From Streptomyces sp. H27-H1 (GTDB lineage: Bacteria > Actinomycetota > Actinomycetes > Streptomycetales > Streptomycetaceae), in the NCBI RefSeq assembly GCF_026627445.1, contig NZ_JAPNLJ010000059.1, positions 1 to 39,903 of the forward strand: a DNA stretch of 39,903 nt, given 5' to 3'. Both the position numbers and the translations under genes were made by a program. This document shows positions 32,475 to 39,903 of this stretch, piece after piece. Position 1 is the first letter of the stretch; the number at the start of each line of letters is the position of its first letter. The notes beneath the pieces were generated by a model. The model did not search any database. It was not told the origin of the DNA and was given only the letters and a program-made list of their open reading frames with translations.

Positions 32475-33931
32475 GCGGGGCCCGGCGGCGGGGGGCCCGT
32501 CAATCCGGCGCTGGTTTTTCGGCTGAGCGTCCTCTCTCCCGTCAGGAGGGCCGGGCCCGCGAACGCTCCCAGCGGCGCCGCCGCGGCATGTTCAAGGCCG
32601 GGATCATCGCGGTGCTGGTGGTGGCCGTGGGCGGTGGCTCCCTCGCGTACGCCTTCTACGACAAGCTCAACGGCAACATCAAGACGGCGGACGTCACCTC
32701 CGCGCTGGGCGACGACCGACCGGCGCAGTCCCCGCCCGGCGCCGTGAACATCGCCCTGATCGGTTCGGACAGCCGCGCGGGTACGGGCGGCGCCTACGGC
32801 AAGGCACTCGGCAGCGAGCACTCCGACACCCTCATGGTCCTCCACCTGTCGGCGGACCATAAGTGGGCCACCGCAGTCTCCCTGCCGCGCGACTCGTGGG
32901 TCGACATACCGAGCTGCGACCTCGGCGGCGGGAAGACTTCCGCCCCGACCAAGGCGAAGATCAACAGTGCCTTCGCGGTGGGCGGTTCGCGCGGCGGCGG
33001 AGCGGCCGGCGGCGCGGCCTGCACCATTAAGACGGTCGAGCAGAACACGGGCCTACGCATCGATCACTTCCTGGAGATCGACTTCTCCGGGTTCAGCAAC
33101 ATGGTGAACGCCCTCGGCGGCGTCCAGATGTGCCTGCCGAAGGCGATCAAGGACACGAAGGCCTCCCTCTCCCTGCCCGCTGGCTGTCAGAAGCTCGACG
33201 GCAAGCAGGCGCTGGGGTTCGCCCGGGCGCGCTACGCGCTCGGCGACGGCAGCGACATCGGACGCATCGGGCGCCAACAGGAGCTGCTGGCCGCGATGTT
33301 AGCGACCGTCCAGGACAAGAAGCTCGACGCGCCCGCGATGTACCGGCTCGCCGACGCGGCGACCAAGTCCCTGACCGTCGACAGCAAGCTGGGCGGCCTG
33401 TCCGGGCTGCTCGGGCTCGCCAAGGACTTCCAGGCCATGCCCAAAGGCGGTTTGACGTTCGTCACGGTCCCGAACTACCCGCGCGAGCTCGACGTCCCCT
33501 CCGACAAGGCCAACGTCGTCTGGAAGACGGCATCCAAGGACCTGTTCACCGCGCTGCGCGACGACAAACCTGTCGACAAGGACGGCCGGCCGCTGAGTGC
33601 CTCCGACGACAGCCCGGAACCCGCGCGCTCCGGCGCCCTCAAGCGGAAGGACATCAAGGTCACCGTCCTCAACGGAACCGACGTGACCGGGAAGGCCACG
33701 GGCATCTCACGGAAGGTGGCCGCGGACGGCTTCCGCAGCGGTGCCACCGGCAACGCGGCAAGACGCGAGCCCGTCACAGTGATCCGGTACGGGCAAGGCG
33801 GGGAGCAGGCGGCGCGCACCCTGGCCGACGCACTCGGCCTCGACACCTCCAGGCTTCGGCAGGAGGGCGGTGCGGCGGCGTCCTCGGTCACGCTCATCAT
33901 CGGCGCCGACTACGCGTCGGCCGGGCTCTGA
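32471..33931 (+). CDS. LytR-CpsA-Psr (LCP) family cell-wall glycopolymer ligase
   Basis: A 486-residue membrane protein. An arginine-rich cytoplasmic tail (1-39) and one helix (MFKAGIIAVLVVAVGGGSLAYA region) precede an extracellular LCP domain (about 90-310). Its signatures are IALIGSDSRAG, HSDTLMVLHL, AVSLPRDSWVDIP with the lipid-phosphate-binding Arg, and ALGFARARYALGDGSDIGRI. A C-terminal LytR_C domain (about 395-480) begins KVTVLNGTDVTGKA. LCP enzymes transfer lipid-linked teichoic acids or other glycopolymers to peptidoglycan. The ATG at 32471 overlaps the stop of the preceding small frame; no strong ribosome site of its own is visible. A strong terminator follows. It complements the other wall genes of this region. 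Confidence 0.93.
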   Translation: MSGARRRGARQSGAGFSAERPLSRQEGRARERSQRRRRGMFKAGIIAVLVVAVGGGSLAYAFYDKLNGNIKTADVTSALGDDRPAQSPPGAVNIALIGSDSRAGTGGAYGKALGSEHSDTLMVLHLSADHKWATAVSLPRDSWVDIPSCDLGGGKTSAPTKAKINSAFAVGGSRGGGAAGGAACTIKTVEQNTGLRIDHFLEIDFSGFSNMVNALGGVQMCLPKAIKDTKASLSLPAGCQKLDGKQALGFARARYALGDGSDIGRIGRQQELLAAMLATVQDKKLDAPAMYRLADAATKSLTVDSKLGGLSGLLGLAKDFQAMPKGGLTFVTVPNYPRELDVPSDKANVVWKTASKDLFTALRDDKPVDKDGRPLSASDDSPEPARSGALKRKDIKVTVLNGTDVTGKATGISRKVAADGFRSGATGNAARREPVTVIRYGQGGEQAARTLADALGLDTSRLRQEGGAAASSVTLIIGADYASAGL

Positions 33932-33980
33932 TCCCGAGGCCGGCGCGAGCCCGCACGTCATCGGCAGTCCTCCCGCACGC

Positions 33981-34013
33981 CGCAGGGCCCGGCCTCCCAG
34001 GCCGGGCCCTGCG
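33981..34013. terminator. Strong terminator hairpin
   Basis: CGCAGGGCCCGGCCT-CCC-AGGCCGGGCCCTGCG is a perfect 15-bp stem with a 3-base loop. It stands between the LCP gene and the end of the converging cold-shock-like gene and can stop both. Confidence 0.9.
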
Positions 34014-34051
34014 GGCGCTCTGCTGCGTACGGGGTCGGCGACGGCCCGGGG

Positions 34052-34285
34052 TCAGCCACTCCGGCGGACGTTGCGGGCCGACGGGCCCCCCACGTCCGCG
34101 CAGAGTTCGTACACAACCGCGTCACCCTCGCCAGGCGTACCTCCCAAGGGCTGCGCCGCCATGTCGGAGCGGTGCACGAACAGGTCGGCCTCGCCCTCCC
34201 CGTCCGGGGTGATCAAGCTGAACTCGCCGCACGGGGCGCGCCACAGCACGGTCCCGGATGCTGATCTGCCGCACGTCTCCGCCAT
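34052..34285 (-). CDS. Divergent cold-shock-domain protein
   Basis: A 77-residue protein with the cold-shock layout: SGTVLWRAPCGEFSLITPDG in place of the usual KGFGFI RNP1 strand, DLFVHRSDMA as RNP2, and VVYELCADVGGPSARNVRRSG as the closing strands. The aromatic residues of RNP1 are replaced, so nucleic-acid binding may differ from CspA. ATG 34285 follows GGAGAGGAATTGG. Such short variants accompany true Csp genes in many Streptomyces. It is monocistronic between a terminator and the serine-hydrolase gene. Confidence 0.8.
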   Translation of the reverse strand: MAETCGRSASGTVLWRAPCGEFSLITPDGEGEADLFVHRSDMAAQPLGGTPGEGDAVVYELCADVGGPSARNVRRSG

Positions 34286-34402
34286 GTCCAATTCCTCTCC
34301 TACGCGGTCTGCGTCGTCACTGGCAAACCATCACATGCGCGGTACGTGCAGAAGGGCGGGAAGGACCGCTCATCGTGCAGACGAGGGCCGCCGGGCGCCG
34401 GC

Positions 34403-35521
34403 TCAGGCGGCGCCCTTCGCGGCGTTCCTGACCAGCATGCGGTGGCCTGCCGGGCCCACCACGGTGCCGCCGAGCGCCAGTGCTGCTTCGACCGTACGGT
34501 CGGGCGTCATAGGCGGCGATGCGCCGGCGGCCTTTCCAACTGCGCGGAGGTCCATGTTCACGGCCTTCGCCGCCGCCTCGATGGTGTCGATGCCGTAGAG
34601 GTAGCCCTCACGGGCCGGGTGACCCGCGGGAGCACGGTTGTTCTCGGTCAGGACCACTAGGTCGTAGTCGTAGCCGCGGCCTGTGAAAGCGGCCATGCTG
34701 TTGATCCGCCAGTCGCCCCGGTCGGCCGGTCTGTGGGCCTTCCCGGTCCGCTGCAACCAGCCGTTCTTGACGTGTACCTCGGCGCCGACGGGAGCCGAGG
34801 CCGGAGTACCCCACCGCTGGTCGGCCTCCACGTCCCGCATCAGACCGAGAGCGTACGAGCCGGCCGCGGGGGTGAGCACCCCGCCTTCTCCGCGGAAGGC
34901 ACGCAGCAGCTTCACGAGGTCGGGGGCGGTAACCCGGGTGAGGCCAAAAGAACCGTCCGGGTCCGGCACGGTCTCGTCCATGTGCACCGCCCTCAGAAAC
35001 TGCTCCAGCTTGACCGGCCGGGACGAACCGTCCGTTCCGGCGGTGGACAGCTCCTTCCACAGTACTTCCGTGGCATCGTTGTCCGATTCGACGATCATCT
35101 TCCTGGCCAGTGCCTTCTCCTGGGGGGAGAGTTCCCCGTGCCGGGCCCACAGCAGCGCCCCCAGGATGACCGGCTTGACCACGCTGGCCGCGTCGAACCG
35201 GCGGTGCGGTCCGAGCAAGCAGGTCGTCCCCGTGTCTCGGTCGTCCAGCGTGAGGGACACCGTACTGCGTCGATCTCCGAGCGCACCGGCTATGCCCGCG
35301 GCGAGGCGTTTCGCCTGTCCCGCGTACGTCGACGTGCAACTGACCTCTCCGCTGGCCGTCCAAGCCTTCGCGGTCGACGAGGCGGCCGTACGCGCCGACT
35401 GCGCGCCGGCCGCAGCGGCGGCCTCGTGCACCGGAGTCACGAACGCCAGAAGGCAGGTCACGCCCACCAAACCCGCGGAGGCCGCCAGCGACTTCATCGG
35501 CTTCATCGGCTTGCTGATCAT
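34403..35521 (-). CDS. Secreted class-A beta-lactamase-like serine hydrolase
   Basis: A 372-residue exported protein with a signal peptide (about 10-37). The PBP/beta-lactamase-2 domain has Ser113 and Lys116 in FDAASVVKPVILGAL (SxxK), Ser146-Asp147-Asn148 in VESDNDATEVLW (SDN) and VKNGW at 251-255 where a KTG/KSG triad would stand. The length and extra N- and C-terminal parts exceed typical beta-lactamases (~290 residues), and the family often has no lactamase activity. It may act on peptidoglycan peptides or be a sensor. The ATG at 35521 has AGGAAGGCC upstream. It is transcribed away from the IS701 remnant, behind the CCGATCGGTGGAG element. Confidence 0.88.
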   Translation of the reverse strand: MISKPMKPMKSLAASAGLVGVTCLLAFVTPVHEAAAAAGAQSARTAASSTAKAWTASGEVSCTSTYAGQAKRLAAGIAGALGDRRSTVSLTLDDRDTGTTCLLGPHRRFDAASVVKPVILGALLWARHGELSPQEKALARKMIVESDNDATEVLWKELSTAGTDGSSRPVKLEQFLRAVHMDETVPDPDGSFGLTRVTAPDLVKLLRAFRGEGGVLTPAAGSYALGLMRDVEADQRWGTPASAPVGAEVHVKNGWLQRTGKAHRPADRGDWRINSMAAFTGRGYDYDLVVLTENNRAPAGHPAREGYLYGIDTIEAAAKAVNMDLRAVGKAAGASPPMTPDRTVEAALALGGTVVGPAGHRMLVRNAAKGAA

Positions 35522-35899
35522 CGGTCAGGCCTTCCTGGATCTGCTCGAACCGCTGCGGGCATACGTCCGCGAAATTTCCATGCTCGGCACCCGCGGCCGT
35601 CCGCCCCTCCACCGATCGGCGGTGCGGCGCGGATGACCACCGCGCGCCAGCGGGGGGGGTGCCGCACCCACCTTGACCAAAGAGATAGGGGCACCCCCCA
35701 GGGGGCCTAGCTTCCAGCGCACTCCAGGTCCGGTGTCCCGGCCGCTCCTGAAGCACGATGGCAGCACGGTGCGGCCCGCAGAGGATTGGACGAGCATCCT
35801 GAAAGGAACGGGAAGTTCAGAATCAACAGAATTTTGTGCGGCCCGGGCGGCCGCCGTAGTCATCGCAGTGGAGCCGACCGCGCTCGGTTTGTCAGGTGT
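35522..35899. other. Promoter region of the serine hydrolase and IS boundary
   Basis: The left part holds the recurring element at 35607-35619. The segment 35670-35830 contains GGGGCACCCCCCAGGGGGCC (a short palindrome) and a slightly AT-richer stretch. The left end of the IS701 remnant lies at about 35900. No gene was recognised. Confidence 0.4.
35607..35619 (-). promoter_or_regulatory. Recurring element CCGATCGGTGGAG (copy 3)
   Basis: Minus-strand copy, 86 bp upstream of the serine hydrolase start. After 22 bp it is followed by AGCATGGAA (35576-35584 on the minus strand), exactly the spacing seen at 26654-26697. Confidence 0.4.
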
Positions 35900-36731
35900 A
35901 TCCACACCACAGAGACCACCTCAGCCCCGGGCTGGGCCGGCGACGAAAAGCGCCGCGAGCTGGCCGACGTGCCCGAGGACCTGTTCTTCGCAGCCGACGA
36001 GGTCTACGGCAGCCGTGACCTACGGCGTGCCTGCCGCACCCTGGGCTGGGCTACGCGATCGCAGTCCGCTCCAACCACCGGGCCGCCAGCCCGGGCAAGA
36101 CCATGACCTGCAAGGACGCGGTGCGGCTGATCCCGGCACGGGCCTGGCAGCGGATACGGACCGGCACCGAGCCAACGGAGCGCGGGACTCTGACTGGGCG
36201 ATGCTCCAGGTCACCGCCACCGACACTCCCGACGGGCAGACCGACACCGGCACCTCGGTGCTGCTAACCCGTCGGCACCGCTACACGGGTACCGTCTCCT
36301 CCTTCCGCTGCTGGTCACCGGCCCCGGCATCGCCGGCCAGACTCGTCGCGGTGGTGTGCCGCCACTGGTCCATCGAGGAGGACTTCCAGACCGCGAAGAA
36401 CACCACCGGCCTGGACCAGGGGCAGGCCACCGCCTGGACCTCCTGGCACCGCTGGAGCACCGCCGCCCTGGCTGCCTACGCCCTCCTCGCTGTCACCGCA
36501 GCCCTGGAACGCCGCACACCTGACGGTGACGGCCAGGCCGAGCCGATCCCCCTCACCTGGCCCGAACTCCTGCGCCTGCTCAGGCTGCTGATCCTCTCCG
36601 CAGCCCGACGCGACACCGAACACGCCCTGCATTGGTCCGCCCGGCGCCGACGCCACCAACACCGGGCCCGGGCGTGCCACCCAGATGGCACGCCTACGCG
36701 GACACGATCTACAGCTGCCGTGACAGCGTGA
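35900..36731 (+). pseudogene. IS701-family transposase remnant, N-truncated and frameshifted
   Basis: Text resumes inside the transposase with DEKRRELADVPEDLFFAADE (second catalytic Asp/VYG region). It shifts to YAIAVRSNHRAASPGKTM, then shifts to DWAMLQVTATDTPDGQTDTG, TSVLLTRRHRYTGTVSSFR, the C-terminal VCRHWSIEEDFQTAKNTTGL with the Glu, and a stop at 36731. The C-terminal parts are clearly homologous to the remnant at 9111-10474 (about 60-65 % identity by eye), so these are two members of one IS701 subgroup rather than the same copy. The first third of the gene is absent. Confidence 0.85.
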
Positions 36732-36853
36732 CCAAAGGGTTGAAGCGGTGCCCTGTCCTGCGTCACCTCTTGGCCGACTGGGCTAGGTCCGGAGGCCGGA
36801 GGCGGCTTGAGTATCGCGTAATGCACATCTGTGCCTCAAGAAAGGAGCAGTGC

Positions 36854-38938
36854 ATGCCCAACGGGTACTCGTGGCTGGGTGCGGCAGGCACCCCGAAGAT
36901 CATGTCGGAAAAGGAAACTCCTCCCAAAACGATCAAACAGATCACAATGGGAGATCCTGCATGGCGGACCGTGTTCGGGCATTGGCTGGCAAGCCAAGAC
37001 CTGGGTGCTGCGGAGCGCTACTACACGCTTACGGCCGAGCATCGGACGGCAAAAAAATACGGCAAATGGTTCGAAACTGCGGCCGAGGAACGCGGGTGGA
37101 ACCTCCTTGTCAAGAAATTCCTTACAAACTTGCCTGCGGCCCGCAGTGAGTGGAAAGCGTTCGAAGCCGGATGCAAGAAGGTGGGAGGCGATTCCCGGAG
37201 CAATTCACCTGTAGCGCGCGCTGAACTATTCCGCTCTTGGGCGGCGGGGGAGGTATGGAAGGAGGACGGATCTGATAGCCCGCCCTCGCCCCAGGAAATC
37301 GCCGTGGTGGAGGCGTGGATCGTTGCACACACCCGTGAGGTGAAGCCGAAATTCAGCGTGCTCTACGGGGCATTTGGCGCCCTCGAGACACAAGTGGGGT
37401 ATGGCGCCAACAAGAAAGCCGTGCGCATGGACGTCTCGGCGACGTGGACCGGCGTGAAGGATGCCAGAACGCACCTGGAAACCGCCTACCTCAAGGTGAC
37501 CTCCGCTGAAGGGTACCTACGCCAGCTCTGCCGCCCCCATCCGGACAAGAAACTCGACGGAGCGAGCTGCGCGGATGAATTACGAGAGGCCCACGTCGCC
37601 CTGATAAACGCGTACGCCGGTCTTGCGCACGCTGTCACCGAGGCTGCACGGAGCTGCTACGCGTGGGCGCAGGCCACGACGCGCGATCAGTTACGGGATA
37701 ATTTTTCATCTAACTTCCGTGTGATCAACGGCGTTCTCTTAGGCATGGAGGGGCTCATCGCCGGAATGAGGGTCTGCCTGGCGATCGTCGGGGCCGCTGG
37801 TGGACTGCTCCCGGTCACAGCGATCGCCAGTGCAGCCCTGGCGGTGGCTTCGGACTCGATTCAGGAGCTCGTCCGCCGAGCGGTGGCAGGGGAAGCGGCG
37901 AAGGACCCTCGGCAGGTCCGGGAGCATGTGGGCCGCGAATATCAGGACGATCCCGCAAACAAGGTGCTGGGCAGCGGGACGCAGAAGGCCGCCGACACAG
38001 CGGCCGACTGCCTAAGCAAGGCGGCCAGTTTGACCGCCGCGGTGCTGCGAAGCAACGTTCTGCCGGTGACAGCGGCGAAAGCCCTGCCGCTCGTAGGCGA
38101 AGCGACCGCGGTGGGCACCTTCCTCGTCCGCCTGCATGATCATTTCAACCGCAAGGTACTGACCGACCGCGTCAACAGGTCCCATCTCCTAGAGATGTTC
38201 GATGAGGCGTCCCGCCATGTTGATGGCGCGCAGCTCGGCCAGTGCAGTGTCGTGGTCCATTCGTTCGACCCGGACAACCTCAGCGCCGTGGTTGACATCA
38301 ACGGCGTCCGGGGCACACTGGCGCAGGGCCGATTTCGGGCGAAGGATCGGCGGGACGTCTTCCGGACCGTGGCGGAGCGCTGGATAAGGCAGTGCAAAGA
38401 CCACGAGCCTGTACTGTCCCACTCCGACGGAGATTTACTGGTCATGGCAGCGGATTTACAAAGGCCAGCCACCGCCGAGGACTTACTGGACCCCAATTGC
38501 GCAGATTTCAAAGAGGTGGGCGGCGGCGGCTACCTTATATGCGCCCGCGCCATCCAGTTCGCACGCGGCGTATACGGCGGCTCTTCGCTGTGGTTGGTGC
38601 AGTTCGCGGTCTCAGTTACAGGGACTGCCGGGTCGCCTTGCATGGTCGGCTGGGAGCGTTTAAGTATATGCACCCCACTCGGCCGCACGATCACGACGAC
38701 CGACCAGTTCACAGCCGAGACATTGCTGGAGAACGCCGACGCAGGCTCACTCGAACGATTCGATAGGGAGTGTGACGAGTATGGGTGGACCGGGGCAACA
38801 TTCGAGACTTTCCAAGAGGGTGGCGACGTCAAGCTGAGGGACGAGCAGGGTACAACACTCATAAATATGAAAGGAGAGCCGGCGGTGCTCCAGGTTAACG
38901 AGCCGGGGTACGATAGCGAGGAATTCATAATCATCTGA
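36854..38938 (+). CDS. Orphan 694-residue protein with central hydrophobic segment
   Basis: The start ATG 36854 has an AAAGGAG site seven bases upstream. Residues 1-285 are soluble and mostly helical, rich in Trp/Lys/Ala (WKAFEAGCKKVGG, ATWTGVKDARTHLETAYLK). Residues ~290-335 form a Gly/Ala-rich hydrophobic stretch (INGVLLGMEGLIAGMRVCLA, IVGAAGGLLPVTAIASAALA), and a second, weaker one lies at ~392-426. Residues 440-694 are a mixed alpha/beta region ending acidic with SEEFIII. There is no N-terminal signal peptide. Base composition is visibly lower in GC, with codons such as AAA, TTA, AAT and ATA. It stands alone between an IS701 remnant and an IS1182 tail, so recent transfer is likely. I recognise no family. 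A pore-forming or toxin-like effector, or a defence protein, are guesses only. Confidence 0.8.
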   Translation: MPNGYSWLGAAGTPKIMSEKETPPKTIKQITMGDPAWRTVFGHWLASQDLGAAERYYTLTAEHRTAKKYGKWFETAAEERGWNLLVKKFLTNLPAARSEWKAFEAGCKKVGGDSRSNSPVARAELFRSWAAGEVWKEDGSDSPPSPQEIAVVEAWIVAHTREVKPKFSVLYGAFGALETQVGYGANKKAVRMDVSATWTGVKDARTHLETAYLKVTSAEGYLRQLCRPHPDKKLDGASCADELREAHVALINAYAGLAHAVTEAARSCYAWAQATTRDQLRDNFSSNFRVINGVLLGMEGLIAGMRVCLAIVGAAGGLLPVTAIASAALAVASDSIQELVRRAVAGEAAKDPRQVREHVGREYQDDPANKVLGSGTQKAADTAADCLSKAASLTAAVLRSNVLPVTAAKALPLVGEATAVGTFLVRLHDHFNRKVLTDRVNRSHLLEMFDEASRHVDGAQLGQCSVVVHSFDPDNLSAVVDINGVRGTLAQGRFRAKDRRDVFRTVAERWIRQCKDHEPVLSHSDGDLLVMAADLQRPATAEDLLDPNCADFKEVGGGGYLICARAIQFARGVYGGSSLWLVQFAVSVTGTAGSPCMVGWERLSICTPLGRTITTTDQFTAETLLENADAGSLERFDRECDEYGWTGATFETFQEGGDVKLRDEQGTTLINMKGEPAVLQVNEPGYDSEEFIII

Positions 38939-39338
38939 ATGGGCCGCACTGCCTGGCGAGCCAGGGTCACGGCATGATCGAGGTCTGCCCGGATTCGTCA
39001 TCTGAGGCCGAGGGTGGGTAAGGGCCGGTGGGCAGCGCTGATGCGTTCTCATGGTTCAAGATCGAGTAGTTGGAGTGCTTGGTCGGTGCCGACGGTAGTG
39101 GTCGGTGGCGTCGGCGACTTCCCTTCGGCAGCATCTGGCAGCAAGCGTGGTTTGGTGCCCGTCTTGTGGTGTGTGGGTCGGCGGTAGGCTGGCCGGTGAC
39201 GAGTTCGAGGCCGACGTCGTGCCGTGCTGCCGGGTGGCGGTTCTTCGAGCCGGGTGGCCGTCCGGGGCCTGGGCAGAGGGTTTGGGGACAGCCGCCGGCG
39301 AGGGCAGAGGCTGTCGCAGGACCGCCACTCAGCGATTG
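38939..39338. other. Gap between orphan gene and IS1182 tail
   Basis: About 400 bases. No gene is convincing. A minus-strand frame is Pro/Thr/Arg-rich and looks like non-coding sequence beyond the transposase stop at 39339, probably including the end of that element. Confidence 0.35.
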
Positions 39339-39705
39339 TCAAGGGCCGCTCTTGGGTGTGTGGTTGATCAGCTTGGTGAGGTTGTGCACCGTGCCGAGGA
39401 GCTTGGTCTCCCCGTCGACGGCTCGGTGTCCGCGGTAGGTGAGGTGCCGGCCGAATCGCTGGAAGAGCGGGGCAAGGCCTGGCTCGACGAGAGCGCTGCG
39501 CTGGCGGTACTGGGCTCGGCCGGCCGGAGTCGCCAGGCGGGTAGCCATGGCCTGCTGGCCGACGGGGGCGGTCTGGCGCTTCGCAGGGAAGCCCGCCTGG
39601 TCGGCCTCGCTGGTGACCGAGACCAGTAGGGGCAGGTCGGCGAGCGTCTCGAAGGAGGCGGCGCAGGCGTATCCGCTGTCTGAGGCTTCCCCTTGATCGT
39701 GGACA
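39339..39705 (-). pseudogene. IS1182-type transposase, C-terminal remnant
   Basis: One frame reads DSGYACAASFETLADLPLLV, QAMATRLATPAGRAQYRQRS, ALVEPGLAPLFQRFGRHLTY and RGHRAVDGETKLLGTVHNLT, then a stop. The YRQRS--VEP segment holds the third acidic residue of the IS1182/DDE_Tnp_1 group and is followed by the characteristic HNL-KL helix. The N-terminal two-thirds are missing; the DNA changes character at about 39705, close to the next IS element. Not functional. Confidence 0.65.
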
Positions 39706-39825
39706 CCTGGAGACTGAGATCTGAGAGGACATTAAGTCCCTTTATTCATGTTTCGAGATCGCTCGATCGTGTGGTCGTTCGATGTACTGACGTGCTGGCC
39801 GGGATGTGAGTGATGTTGTGCGGAT
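39706..39825. other. IS end region upstream of transposase start
   Basis: Short non-coding stretch, more AT-rich than its surroundings (ACATTAAGTCCCTTTATTCA at 39731-39750), with CGATCGCTCGATCG-like repeats near 39760. It probably contains the left end and promoter of the IS5-type element that starts at 39826. Confidence 0.4.
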
Positions 39826-39903
39826 ATGGAGAGACCGGCGTATCCGAGTGATGTGACGGACGAGCAGTGGGAACTGCTCAGGCCGATGATCGAGTCGTGG
39901 AAG
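39826..39903 (+). CDS. IS5-type transposase, N-terminal part (cut by window end)
   Basis: ATG 39826 opens a frame with PSDVTDEQWELLRPMIESWK running off the window. The DVTDEQWELL-P--P pattern is the standard N-terminus of IS5-type transposases (DUF4096 domain). Only 26 residues are visible, so subgroup and integrity are unknown. Confidence 0.75.
   Translation, partial: MERPAYPSDVTDEQWELLRPMIESWK

Noticed and set aside
1..39903. CRISPR array
   Set aside because: No regularly spaced identical repeats were seen; repeated hairpins belong to IS200/IS605 ends.
1..39903. Composite transposon formed by the IS5 pieces at both window ends
   Set aside because: The left piece is a C-terminal tail and the right one an N-terminal start; they cannot be shown to be the same element.

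Overview
The window looks like a segment of a Streptomyces (or close relative) chromosome. Base composition is very GC-rich with strong third-position G/C. GTG starts are common, intergenic terminators are GC-rich hairpins, and the gene content is typical: a class-E sortase signal LAxTG, a YkuD L,D-transpeptidase, an LCP protein, a YbdK-type ligase and tRNA-Arg(UCU). It reads as an accessory, mobile-element-rich stretch in which intact long genes alternate with genes decayed by frameshifts and stops.

Layout. (1) 1-1.1 kb: an IS5-type transposase tail followed by a complete IS5-family transposase on the minus strand. (2) 1.5-8.8 kb: a compact, probably metal-regulated metallophore locus. Six overlapping or nearly abutting minus-strand genes run from 7389 to 1479: lipoprotein binding protein, FecCD permease, ABC ATPase, DUF364-type protein, GHMP kinase and SbnA-like PLP enzyme. 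A divergent MFS exporter starts at 7541. Between the two units lies a Fur-superfamily-like operator (7462-7480). The proposed logic is that the kinase makes a phospho-hydroxyamino acid, the PLP enzyme replaces the phosphate with an amine, the MFS protein exports the product and the ABC system re-imports the metal complex. The far end of the operon is cut off by insertion sequences, so genes may be missing. (3) 9.1-15 kb: an insertion-sequence graveyard holding an IS701-like pseudogene, two decayed TnpB genes with matching right-end hairpins, an IS200-type TnpA remnant and an integrase tail abutting a beheaded anti-sigma-type gene, with an intact DsbA-like gene in between. (4) 15-19.4 kb: small or decayed genes, an HtrA-type membrane protease and a tRNA-Arg(UCU).

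(5) 19.9-35.5 kb is dominated by cell-envelope functions. It carries an L,D-transpeptidase, a 1091-residue DUF11 surface protein with a LAATG sorting signal, a decayed DesK-type sensor kinase and signal peptidase I. It continues with a YbdK-type carboxylate-amine ligase, a DNA-binding protein of mobile-element type, a GNAT acetyltransferase, a CMP/dCMP deaminase-like protein, an LCP cell-wall ligase, a cold-shock-domain protein and a secreted class-A beta-lactamase-like serine hydrolase. An unusual 13-bp palindromic element recurs upstream of several of these genes. (6) 35.9-39.9 kb: a second IS701 remnant, a large orphan gene of lower GC encoding a 694-residue protein with a central hydrophobic segment, an IS1182-type transposase tail and the beginning of another IS5-type transposase cut by the window edge.

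The best candidates for something undescribed are the kinase/PLP/DUF364 metallophore locus and the orphan 694-residue protein delivered between insertion sequences. All functional statements are from sequence reading only; no database search was possible.
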